Of a DNA stretch of 52,743 bases, positions 34,982-44,500 are shown one piece after another. The position numbers were made by a program, and so were the translations under genes. Below the pieces are notes generated by a model. That model saw only the letters and a list, made by a program, of their open reading frames with translations. It was not told the DNA's origin and ran no database searches. The DNA lies in the NCBI GenBank assembly GCA_020696345.1, contig JAEHCK010000018.1, positions 1-52,743 on the forward strand, in the 5' to 3' direction. Origin of the DNA: Thermoplasmata archaeon. GTDB taxonomy: Archaea; Thermoplasmatota; Penumbrarchaeia; JAEHCK01. Position 1 is the first letter of the stretch. Every line of letters begins with the position of its first letter.

Positions 34982-36316
34982 ATGGAAGAACGTGAATATA
35001 TCATCGTCCAGTTACAATTGAATGTAAAGAACGGACATGAATATTTAGCCAACCATGGTTGGGTGGATGTTGATACGGACGATTTCGACCAAGTGATCAA
35101 AACCGGTAACAAATTCATATCAAAGCAAGTCAAACACCTAAAGAAACAGCATGATAAATTGAAAATGCTTGGCACCTACCAAATGATCGTCACGGGGACG
35201 GAGAAGGATTATTGGACACGCACGGGGATCGATCTGAAAAGATTTCAAAATGGTTCGGAGAAGACCGAACATGCCTTCAAGCTCACGGACTTTGAAACCG
35301 ATAATAATCTTACCATGTTTACCAAGGAATTGTTCAGAAGTAAACGCATTCGTGGTGACATATTAAAAAATCTTAGGGTGCCCACATCGATCTATGGGTT
35401 GGGTGAGAATAGATCGGAGGAAATTCATAAACTGCCAAATGCATATTTGTTAAACCTCTCTATAGAGAATCATAATTCCGATGACATTTCCTGGGAGGAT
35501 CAAAATAAAAAATTCAGAATGACCGCAAGCACGGTGATCTATAATTTTGGTAGGCTTTTGGTTTTCATTGCAAAAATGGTCGATCTATACAATGAGGAAT
35601 ATTTAACTAACCATGATCGGTCAAATGAGATACATGAAAAAGCATTGAAATTGCAGAAGAAGATCAATGAACTGATCATGAAGAAATCCGAGATGCCCTC
35701 AAAGGTCAAGAAAAAAAAGAAACCATCAAAATCGGAGGCTAAAAGATCGGTAAAGTTCCAGAAGGTTGAAGAAGAATTATTATTGAAAGCTTCGCGTAAT
35801 TTTTCTCAATTGACAGAGATAAATCAAATACTGGCAAGAGCTAACAATAAATGCCAAGAAATGATTAACAAAATCGAGAAGCTAATCCAAACAATGGGGC
35901 TGACACCGATTACATTAATGATTGAACCCGATAAAGAGATATCTTCATTGAGTTTGGAGTTCAACCAATTGATTGATTCGATCAATTTACATTTTCAAAA
36001 CCTTAAGGTGGAGTTGGAGCAATCGCAATCCACGATTCGAAATACGGTAGATATCCTAAAGACTTTTTTGGAGAGCGAGCAGAGAACAGTATCACAGAAG
36101 AGCGGCGAAGCAATTAGCTGGATCGTGATAGTATTTGCAGGTCTTGGCCTGGCAGACGCCTTGGGTAATTTTGTGATATTTTGGTTGCAGGGCGGAAGCG
36201 GATTTCAGGCAATGTTCTGGTTTTTAATCATAATGATCATTTTAATCATAGTAATAGTAACACTATATTTTTGGTACTTCAAAAGACCCAAAATTCAAAA
36301 TATTTATGGTGTTTGA
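34982..36316 (+). CDS. unrecognised coiled-coil protein with two C-terminal membrane helices (true start probably 34835)
   Basis: I do not recognise this family. From the first ATG (34982) the protein has 444 residues. It has a mixed alpha/beta N-terminal half, a very basic, Lys-rich segment with coiled-coil character (about 220-265: KKINELIMKKSEM, KVKKKKKPSKSE), long helices to about 370, and two C-terminal hydrophobic helices (about 376-400 and 408-432) ending in a basic tail. The arrangement loosely resembles CorA-like proteins, but no GMN motif is present. The frame stays open upstream to 34775. It reads TRTFKLFQPTIIQYTIFWKL and further protein-like sequence, without ATG, GTG or TTG before 34979. 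A Shine-Dalgarno GGAGAGG (34823-34829) precedes an ATA at 34835, which would give 493 residues. Topoisomerase VI genes follow 108 nt later. Confidence 0.75.
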   Translation: MEEREYIIVQLQLNVKNGHEYLANHGWVDVDTDDFDQVIKTGNKFISKQVKHLKKQHDKLKMLGTYQMIVTGTEKDYWTRTGIDLKRFQNGSEKTEHAFKLTDFETDNNLTMFTKELFRSKRIRGDILKNLRVPTSIYGLGENRSEEIHKLPNAYLLNLSIENHNSDDISWEDQNKKFRMTASTVIYNFGRLLVFIAKMVDLYNEEYLTNHDRSNEIHEKALKLQKKINELIMKKSEMPSKVKKKKKPSKSEAKRSVKFQKVEEELLLKASRNFSQLTEINQILARANNKCQEMINKIEKLIQTMGLTPITLMIEPDKEISSLSLEFNQLIDSINLHFQNLKVELEQSQSTIRNTVDILKTFLESEQRTVSQKSGEAISWIVIVFAGLGLADALGNFVIFWLQGGSGFQAMFWFLIIMIILIIVIVTLYFWYFKRPKIQNIYGV

Positions 36317-36424
36317 TCCATCGATTGTCAAAAATATTTATAACTCCAGAGAGCCATACCCTTGACCAATAAATATTTACTGAGCATGCCTATTTGTACC
36401 GGAATTTAGATTTTTAATCTTTAG

Positions 36425-38356
36425 ATGGGAGGCAAACCTTTGAAGGTGCAATCACAACTTGTACAATCATTACAGAGTCGACCAATTGCCGAAGAGCTTG
36501 CCAAAAAACAAAAAGAGATCTCCATTGCCGAGTTCTTTGAACGGAATAAGCACATTTTGGGTTATGACAGCCCCAACAGGGCATTACTTACAACCGTCAA
36601 GGAGGCGGTGGATAATGCCTTGGATGCGTGTGAGGAGGCGGGGATACTTCCCGAGATATTAGTTACAATTGAAAATGTGAAAGGTGCAAAAGACGAGTTT
36701 ATTGTAATAGTGGAAGACAACGGCCCGGGGATCGTAAAGAAACAGATACCAAAGATATTCGGTAAATTACTTTACGGTTCACGATTCAATACCCTGAGAC
36801 AGTCACGGGGCCAGCAGGGTATTGGCATTTCGGGTGCAGTTATGTATGCACAGATGACCACAGGCAAGCCAACCAAAATCCTTTCGAAGATCGATGATGA
36901 CCACCCAGCATATTATCTTGAATTAAGGCTTAACACGAAAAAGAATGTGGCCGTGACCCTCAAAGAGGATATTGTGATTTGGGATAAACCACAGGGTACC
37001 CGAATACAGCTGGAACTCAAAGGTAAATACGCACGTGAGCGAAAGCAATCCATATTCGAATATATTCGGCGCACATCATTGGTAAATCCACATGTAAAAA
37101 TACAATTGACCGAACCTGACGGTACAGTTACAAACTATGACCAGGTGACATTTTTATTACCCAAACCCACACTGGAGATCAAACCGCACCCAGACGGGCT
37201 GGAGTTGGGCACATTACTGAATTTGAGTAAATATACCGACGCTTATAAAATGACATCATTCTTGGTAAACGAGTTTTCAAGAGTTACCACCATGACCGCG
37301 CGTAAGCTGTGCGAATTGGCAAACATTCCTGGTAATCTAAAACCGAAAAAATTAAGTTTGGACCAGGCCAAGGCACTCCTGGCAGCATTTGACCAGATAA
37401 AACTCATGGCGCCGCCCACCGATTGTCTCAGCCCCATCGGGGAGACCCTGATAAAAAAGAGCCTAAAACATGAACTGGAGGGGTTAAAGCCCGAATACTT
37501 CGCACCACCAATTACACGCGAGCCCATAGTTGTTGCCGGTAACCCGGCCCAGGTTGAGGCGGGCATTGTATTTGGCGGCGAGCTGTCAGGGGACCAACAA
37601 GTGGACATACTGAGGTTCGCAAATAAGGTGCCGTTATTATATCAGCAGGGCGCGTGCGTCATTACCCATGCGATCGAGAATGTCGACTGGCGTAAATACG
37701 GCATGGAACAACGCGGCGGTAAAGGTATACCGATCGGCCCAGCAATTGTTTTCATTAATGTTTCATCTACAAACGTACCTTTTACATCGGAATCAAAGGA
37801 TGCGATCATGGATATGGAAATACTGCGTAAGGACATTGAAAACGCTCTTAGATTCTGCGGCAGGAAACTGAGAACGCATTTGAACAAGAAAGCGCAGCGG
37901 AATAAGATCAAGGAGAAGTTCGAGATCGTCCAAAAAGTGCTGCCCAAACTGGCAGAACGCGCATCAGCGGTGGTGAACAAACCAGTACCCGAGCTCAGGC
38001 CGGTGATAGCAAAGATCATGGATATTGTATTCATTGAAGATAGCCTTAGATTTGAAGATGGCCGACATAAGGTAGAGATCGTGATAAATAATTATACCAC
38101 GTCTCCTAAAAAGTTCAGAATTTTAGTTGAGATGCACTTTAAAGATAATCTGGATAATATAACACCCACTCCGCAAAAAGTAGGGAATGGCTGGCTTGTG
38201 TGGGATCTTAAAAACCTAGCACCGTTGGAGAAGACTGTATTTAGCTTTGAGCTCAATGGCCTGGATAAGGATAGCTACGATGGCAACGACATCTATATTG
38301 ATGGGCTGAACGCGATATATATCGTAGGCGCCGAGCCATGGCATGGGGTTGAATAG
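36425..38356 (+). CDS. top6B: DNA topoisomerase VI subunit B
   Basis: The protein has 643 residues. It has a GHKL ATPase domain with N-box [15 protein letters not shown] (about 58-72), G1 VEDNGPGI (about 98-105), G2 [10 protein letters not shown] (about 133-142) and [10 protein letters not shown] (about 195-204). A helix-two-turn-helix region follows, then the transducer domain with the switch-lysine motif [14 protein letters not shown] (about 451-464). A C-terminal Ig-like domain (about 520-640) is present, as in many euryarchaeal B subunits and unlike the shorter crenarchaeal form. Together with subunit A it forms the ATP-dependent type IIB enzyme that relaxes and decatenates DNA. There is no clear ribosome binding site, so the message may be nearly leaderless. 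Subunit A follows after an unusually long 349-nt gap. Confidence 0.96.
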   Translation: MGGKPLKVQSQLVQSLQSRPIAEELAKKQKEISIAEFFERNKHILGYDSPNRALLTTVKEAVDNALDACEEAGILPEILVTIENVKGAKDEFIVIVEDNGPGIVKKQIPKIFGKLLYGSRFNTLRQSRGQQGIGISGAVMYAQMTTGKPTKILSKIDDDHPAYYLELRLNTKKNVAVTLKEDIVIWDKPQGTRIQLELKGKYARERKQSIFEYIRRTSLVNPHVKIQLTEPDGTVTNYDQVTFLLPKPTLEIKPHPDGLELGTLLNLSKYTDAYKMTSFLVNEFSRVTTMTARKLCELANIPGNLKPKKLSLDQAKALLAAFDQIKLMAPPTDCLSPIGETLIKKSLKHELEGLKPEYFAPPITREPIVVAGNPAQVEAGIVFGGELSGDQQVDILRFANKVPLLYQQGACVITHAIENVDWRKYGMEQRGGKGIPIGPAIVFINVSSTNVPFTSESKDAIMDMEILRKDIENALRFCGRKLRTHLNKKAQRNKIKEKFEIVQKVLPKLAERASAVVNKPVPELRPVIAKIMDIVFIEDSLRFEDGRHKVEIVINNYTTSPKKFRILVEMHFKDNLDNITPTPQKVGNGWLVWDLKNLAPLEKTVFSFELNGLDKDSYDGNDIYIDGLNAIYIVGAEPWHGVE

Positions 38357-38705
38357 ATGCAAACGCTTAGGCCTTCGGCCGACCACTACGATTATTTAAA
38401 AAATAAAATCGTTGGGGGAAGGGAGACCGTTTCGATTAGTTATCGATGGAAAGCACTTGGAGAAGGGGGGGCGTTATGATAACATTACAAATTAAATCAC
38501 TGGCAAGAGGGGAGGATAGGCAAAAACCAAATCTTCTCTCCAACCCACTCCCAACGATTGTAAACAATAATTCATTGAAGTGGTCTCCAAACGATCACAA
38601 GCGATCATTAATTGGAGTGGTCACCCCTCCCCAAGTGGTTTATAATAGTAATCCATCGGAACGGTCGATAAATACATCTCTTAATTATCAACCATGGTGA
38701 TATTA
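38357..38705 (+). other. repeat-rich spacer between top6B and top6A
   Basis: This spacer contains a long imperfect inverted repeat: CGATGG (38444-38449) with CCATCG (38653-38658), CACTTGG (38454-38460) with CCAAGTG (38631-38637), and a G-run (38465-38471) with CCCCTCCCC (38624-38632). Inside it is a direct repeat, ATTGAAGTGGTCTCC (38574-38588) and ATTGGAGTGGTCACC (38611-38625). AGGCCTTCGGCCG occurs near 38370. An 84-codon open frame (38446-38700) crosses it but has no ribosome binding site or recognisable family, so I do not call it. It may encode a structured leader or non-coding RNA, or be a degenerate inserted element. Confidence 0.4.
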
Positions 38706-39833
38706 ATGCCACAGCAATCAAAAATTAGCTCCACTGTTGCGGATACCAAGCGTTTTGAGGATGCTTTGGAGCGGGTAAGCAAACTAGCCAGCAATTTCTA
38801 TGATCAACTAGCCCGCGGTGATGTGCCCAGTATGGAGCTCCCCTCGAGAACCAAAACCAATATAGAATTCGATAAACGTCATCGTGTCTGGAGATACGGT
38901 AAGGACCAAAGCTCAAGAACGGCCAAGAAACGTGATGGTGCGTATATGCTGCTGCGGACCGTTTACATGATCGATTTCATACGCGAGATGATCAATACAA
39001 AAAAATCATCCACACTCAGGGAGATGTATTATATTTCCGAGGGCTGGGACCTTGCAAAGTTCAACGAACAGCAGGAGTCCGACCGACTTGCTGAGGATCT
39101 GGAGATCGTGACCAAATGCATGCGCGAGGATTTCAAGCTGCGGCCCGAGGAGGATGGCGCTCGTGTTATGGGTAACCTGGATATCCAGGAGAAGAACCGG
39201 AAAGGCCAGCAGAAGAAGATAAACTGCCGTGATGATGTGGGTGATGCGGGGTATTCCATACCTTATAATATGGAAGAGGATAAGGTTAAATTCAAATCCT
39301 GGGATGCTGATCTGATAATCGCCATCGAGACCGGCGGTATGTTCGACCGGCTGGTGGAGAACGGCTTTGACGAGAGCCACCGGGCCATACTTGTTCACCT
39401 CAAGGGTCAGCCCGCACGAAGTACGCGCAGGTTCATTAAACGGCTGCATGGCGCATCACAATTGCCGGTAGTGGTCTTCACCGATGGTGACCCGTGGTCG
39501 TTTCGGATCTTCGCATCAATTGCATTTGGTGCGATCAAGACCGCTCATATCTCACACTATCTGGCCACACCCACGGCACAATATCTAGGCATCACTCCAT
39601 CCGATATAGTCAACTATGAACTGCCATCCGATAAACTCAATAAAGAAGATATAAAAGCATTGAAGTCCGAGCTCTCCGACCCGAGGTTCAGTGACACATT
39701 CTGGAAAAGCGAGATCGAGCTCCAACTGCAGTTAGGCAAGAAATCAGAACAGCAGGCGCTTGCAAAGTACGGTCTCGACTTTGTTACCGATACCTATCTG
39801 CCGGAGAAGCTGAAAGAAATGAATATATTGTGA
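38706..39833 (+). CDS. top6A: DNA topoisomerase VI subunit A (Spo11-like)
   Basis: The ATG at 38706 is chosen because GGTGAT (38696-38701) lies just upstream; the ATG at 38694 would overlap that site. The protein has 375 residues. The 5Y-CAP winged helix contains the catalytic tyrosine in [11 protein letters not shown] (about 103-113). The Toprim domain has the glutamate in [12 protein letters not shown] (about 205-216) and the DxD metal motif in [11 protein letters not shown] (about 257-267). The C-terminal segment [20 protein letters not shown] is typical of the family. The subunit makes the double-strand break in the A2B2 enzyme by attack of tyrosine on DNA. Confidence 0.96.
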   Translation: MPQQSKISSTVADTKRFEDALERVSKLASNFYDQLARGDVPSMELPSRTKTNIEFDKRHRVWRYGKDQSSRTAKKRDGAYMLLRTVYMIDFIREMINTKKSSTLREMYYISEGWDLAKFNEQQESDRLAEDLEIVTKCMREDFKLRPEEDGARVMGNLDIQEKNRKGQQKKINCRDDVGDAGYSIPYNMEEDKVKFKSWDADLIIAIETGGMFDRLVENGFDESHRAILVHLKGQPARSTRRFIKRLHGASQLPVVVFTDGDPWSFRIFASIAFGAIKTAHISHYLATPTAQYLGITPSDIVNYELPSDKLNKEDIKALKSELSDPRFSDTFWKSEIELQLQLGKKSEQQALAKYGLDFVTDTYLPEKLKEMNIL

Positions 39834-39861
39834 GATAATTATTGATCAGGGGGCGACTGGG

Positions 39862-40025
39862 GCATTGGAAATTTGAAATTGGAGATTGGAAAAGTTAAAA
39901 TTAAGCTCCAAGCACCAAAATTCCAATGACCCAAATATACGGTTAGTTCAGGGTGTGTGTGAGTTTTGGGATTTTGGGTTTTCTTGGGGTTTGGTATGAT
40001 TTTGAGTTTTGGATTTAGGATCTAA
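39862..40025. repeat. filler repeat block (TTGGAAATTTGAAATTGG / GGGTTTTGGG words)
   Basis: The 317-nt gap contains GAAATTTGAAATTGGAGATT, its near-complement AAATTCCAATGACCC, and then TTTTGGGATTTTGGGTTTTC and further GGTTTGG/TTTTGAG runs. The two strands' versions of the same filler word therefore occur side by side and can pair. AT-rich, promoter-like sequence follows up to the next gene. No gene is visible. Confidence 0.6.
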
Positions 40026-40150
40026 AAAATTGAATCAAAATTATCTATTGACATCTATTTGTTCAATATAAATCAATAAATGAATAGTAAGCTATTTAGT
40101 TATTGAGAGCTATTGACTCAATAAATAGATTTAGTTCAATAGGTAATAAT

Positions 40151-41563
40151 ATGGAAGGAGAAACAATCTACGAAATAATCAAAAGAGAGAAAGAAAAAAG
40201 AATTGCTTGGTTAAGAGATGAATTCGGGTTAATAGAAAATCCATTTGTGGTCAGAGAACTTTTTTCATTAAATATTGATAATGAAACCTATGAAAAACAT
40301 AAGGTTCTTTTTCAAAATAGAAAAGAAATATTATCAGACATAATCGTAGAAATTACAACATCGCAGTCCTCAAATATAATTTTATATGGAGAAAGAGGTA
40401 TTGGAAAAAGTTCGCTATTAAATTATATTTTTAAGATGTTACAAGATGACGGATATTTGATTTTGAAAATTAATATCAAGAGTGAAGATGTTGATGATAA
40501 TAAATTTAGAAAAGTAGTCCTTCATAATTTATCAAACATGGTGGTTACATCATTAGAAAGGTTTATTGAAAAAGATACTGACAAATCACGAATAGAACGG
40601 TTGAAAAACATCTTATTTAAGCGGTATGAGATAAAGAAACAACAAGAAATAAAAAATAAATTAATGCGATTGTCAATGTTGGCATTATTATATTCCGGAG
40701 ATAAGACAGTATTACAGGGTAGTAAGGGAGAAAAAAATTCTATTAATCTATTAATTGGTGCAAAAGATCTCGGTTTGGCGCTTACAAAAGAAGAATGGGA
40801 TGAGGTAAAAAACACAATATCTTATGATCGGATCCCAGATGATATATTTAGAGGGATCTTAAACGCAGCATGGGATATGAGTCAACAGCTTGATTATAAA
40901 GGAATTATGATAGGTTTCGATGATGCTGATAAATTAGATGATAAAAAGATGGAGTTAAAACTAATTGGATTAATTAAAGATATTTTTTATGCAGAAGCTC
41001 ATTATCACATAACAGTTGTTTTTGCAAAAGATATAGTTGAAATTGTACATAAAAATGTTTTTGGATTTGAACAGTTACGTGCTTTTAATAAAGAAGATTT
41101 TTTCCGTTTATTAAATACACTCTTTCAGCAGAAATCCACTCTTAACGAAGAAATTTATCAATATTTTCCAAAAGAAGTATTGGATGTAATTTATCAAGAT
41201 AGTATGGGCTTACCCAGAAATGCAATATTGTTATGTAAAGATGCATTATTAGAAGCATGTAAATTAAATCAAAAAACAATAACAAAAAAAATCATTCTGG
41301 ATAGAATACTTCCGCCAGAAAAAAAGATGATAATTAAAAATATGGACTCTAAATCAAATAAATACCTTATATTAAAATATTTAAAAGAAAAAAAATCAGA
41401 TTATTCAAGTAATATACAATTCCTAAAAGCAGTTAATTTAAGCCAACCACGATTAAATCAACTATTAAATGATTTGGAAAAGCAAAAATTTGTAGTTTCA
41501 TCCAAAACTGGCAGACGAAAATTATATAAATTGAATGCAGGTATAACAGATTTATTAGATTAA
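40151..41563 (+). CDS. AAA ATPase, ORC/Cdc6- or STAND-like, with C-terminal winged helix
   Basis: The start at the ATG 40151 is preferred to a TTG 16 codons earlier, which adds sequence with no family character. The protein has about 470 residues. An N-terminal FGLIENPFVVRELFS motif resembles the opening of archaeal ATPases. Walker A is GERGIGKS (about 81-88), Walker B is IMIGFDDADKL (about 250-260), and a sensor-like HITVVFAKD follows. The C-terminal 70 residues form a winged helix (NIQFLKAVNLSQPRLNQLLN followed by DLEKQKF), so the protein probably binds DNA. It is very AT-rich compared with topoisomerase VI and is flanked by filler repeats, which suggests horizontal acquisition. It could be a replication-initiator relative of a mobile element or a STAND-type ATPase; no partner is adjacent. 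Confidence 0.75.
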   Translation: MEGETIYEIIKREKEKRIAWLRDEFGLIENPFVVRELFSLNIDNETYEKHKVLFQNRKEILSDIIVEITTSQSSNIILYGERGIGKSSLLNYIFKMLQDDGYLILKINIKSEDVDDNKFRKVVLHNLSNMVVTSLERFIEKDTDKSRIERLKNILFKRYEIKKQQEIKNKLMRLSMLALLYSGDKTVLQGSKGEKNSINLLIGAKDLGLALTKEEWDEVKNTISYDRIPDDIFRGILNAAWDMSQQLDYKGIMIGFDDADKLDDKKMELKLIGLIKDIFYAEAHYHITVVFAKDIVEIVHKNVFGFEQLRAFNKEDFFRLLNTLFQQKSTLNEEIYQYFPKEVLDVIYQDSMGLPRNAILLCKDALLEACKLNQKTITKKIILDRILPPEKKMIIKNMDSKSNKYLILKYLKEKKSDYSSNIQFLKAVNLSQPRLNQLLNDLEKQKFVVSSKTGRRKLYKLNAGITDLLD

Positions 41564-41565
41564 TA

Positions 41566-44500
41566 TTAATTTTTTTTCTTTTGTGGATATATCTGCGGTT
41601 TCTGAGCTGGCTGCTGTGGCTGTACATGTGTTATTTGGGCGGCCGCCGATGTCGGCGGTGGTGTTTCAGGTTCGGTTTTTCCTTTCTTTTTGCGTTTGAA
41701 CAATAAGAATAAGATCAGTAAAACCAGAATGATCGAGATTACTGATATAGCACCAACAGCAGTGACCATTGTCAGATCGTTTTCTTCAGTTTTCTCGGGT
41801 TTTGTAATATTGGTATCATCTTCTTTTTTCCACCTCTTCGGATCATTTGGATATGCATCGATGTTATCGCCGTAATTATCGCCGTCGGTGTCATTCCACT
41901 CGCCCGGGTCATTGGGGAACGCATCCTCGGAATCCGGGTAATTATCGTTATCCGTATCTTTTACTGGCTCTGTCGTATTCAGAATAATTGTAGCGGAAAC
42001 AGGTTCGGCAATATTTCCCGCCTTATCTATCACTTTGAAATAAATCCTTTTTTCACCGTCACCGGTGGTTAACTCGTAGTATCCAGTTGCTTCGAACCCC
42101 TCCCAGTCACTCCACACTTCACCATCGCTGCTGAACGCCATCCGGTAAACACCGGATGTATCATCCACAGCGTTTAAATCCAAATCAACAATGGTTGAAT
42201 TGGTTATTGAAATACCATGATTGATCGATAATGTTAAAAATTGAGGTGGCAGTGTATCAATGATTATATCCTCATGGGCTTGGGCAAGGTTACCCACTTT
42301 ATCGGATACCCTAAGATAAACCATCTTCCTACCATCACCTGCTGGAAGTACAATATCTTGTTCTGGGCTAAACATCACCCATGAACTCCACTCTGTTCTG
42401 TCAAAACTAAATGACATTTCATCAAGACCAGATAATTTATCTAGTGCGTTGATTTGTAATTCAACGTCTTTTGAAGTTGAAAAATCATCATTATTGTTTA
42501 CTAGGAAAGACATTATTTCAGGCGGTGTTGTATCTAATATAATTGTATCCGTAGTTTGCGCAATATTTCCCGCCTGATCTTGCACTCTGTAAAATACGGT
42601 TTTGTAGCCGTCCTTGTTCGGTAGGATTAATGACCTTTTGGAAACGAAAACCCCCCACGGTGTCCAAGCCGTTTCATCGGTGCTGAATGCAACCTGGACC
42701 ACACCAGAGCCTGTATCAGTTGCACTAAGTGACAATGTAACTGAGCTTTCGTTAGTAAACTCCTCACCATCATTTATATTTATAGCTATCGTAGGTGGCT
42801 GGTTATCGAACATGAATTCTACCTTTAAGGTAATAACCTCAAAATTACCTGCATAATCCCTTGCTTCTGAATAAATCATATATTCAGTATCAGTGGTCCA
42901 GAAAACATCACTAGTGTCATATGACCATGATTCCATACCTGTAGGTGTTAATGGTGGCAACTCATGACCACTTACCCAGTTATCACCACTCCACCAGCTG
43001 TTATCGCTTGTGCGTTTTATACCTATTAATAACCTGTGTAAACCTGAGCCACCAGCATCTGTTACAGTTCCTGAGATTATATCTAATTTATTCACAAAAG
43101 AACCATTTATTGGGTTATTTATTTGTGATAAAGGTGTTTCAGAATCAAATTTGAAAACTATACCATACTCTGGAATTTCAACATTACCTGCCTTGTCGGT
43201 CACACGTGAGCGGACAAGATATTGAGAGTTCGAAGTCAAGATAATTCCGTTTGCATCATAAAACCAACTGGTGGTCCCGATGACAGATAACCATTCCTCT
43301 GTTGTGACCCAACCCGTGCCGTCCCAGTAAGTATCATCACTATTTTGTATTATCGAAATTTCAACCCGATCTATCCCCAAGCCACCTGAATCCGTTGAGC
43401 TCCCCTGAATCTCATCTATGCTATTTAACCAACTATTATGTGATGGGAAGGTTATGGATGATGAAGGATTTTCCAAATCCATATCGAAACGTGTGTCACC
43501 CACTGGCATTTCCACATTTGACGCATTGTCCACTGCTCGAGATTGCAAAGAATATTGCTCACCCGAGGTCCAGGTTACCGAGCTTGAATCATACGACCAT
43601 GAAGTGCTGCCTGTGGTAAATTCCCAATTCTCCACCGCGATCCAGCCCATGCTCGACCAGAACCGGTTATCACTATTTCTTCTTATTGCAAGTTCCACGC
43701 TTTGAATACCTGCCGTTGCATCAGTTGCTGTTCCGGAAATTGTTTTAAGTTCATTTAAATAAGAACCGCTAATCGGATGATCTATCGAAGAACTGGGTTT
43801 ATTAGTATCTATGACTAATCTCCAGGGTTGGGAGTATAACCCCCAATCGCTATCTGAATCTTTTGTCCGAACTTTCCAGTACCAAGCACCATCTTGAATT
43901 AATGTGTAACCTGTTCCATTAGGGAACTGCCAGGAGCGGTTTGTCGAATTTTGACTTCCACTAAAATAATCAATGGATTTGAAGTTGATATCATCATCAA
44001 CTATAAATTGAAATGCAGATTGATTTAATGAATCTAGATCTGAATAATTCCATTTGAATAGTGGTTTAGAATAATTCATTATTTCATTATTTTTAGGACT
44101 TAATAAACTCGTTTTTGGTAAATTATTATAAGAAATAGTAACATTTTCGAATCTTGGAGTTTCAATCTTATTGGATGTTTCAAAAAATATTTTGTATTGA
44201 ATCCATCGATCACCGTAATGCCCAGACCAAATTGTTGAGGGTGATGATATATAATAGGTATTACTGGCACCATTGGGTCCAACGAATCCTTTATTTTTCA
44301 GATTTGATTTAGAGGATGCTGTTCTAAGTTGGAGCTTTATGGTAGTATTTGCTGTTGTTCCAGCACTCCAATATATTGTTTTAAAATTGGATTCTGTCGA
44401 GGAATCGTTCGATGATGAGATATATTCACCTTTTTTAAAAAAATAGTTATAGTTGAATGCCCAAGTATCATTACTAGTACTAAAAAGTAACACATTTTTA

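Noticed and set aside
38446..38700. 84-codon open frame in the topoisomerase VI spacer
   Set aside because: No ribosome binding site, composition follows the repeats, and no recognisable family; it overlaps the inverted-repeat structure.
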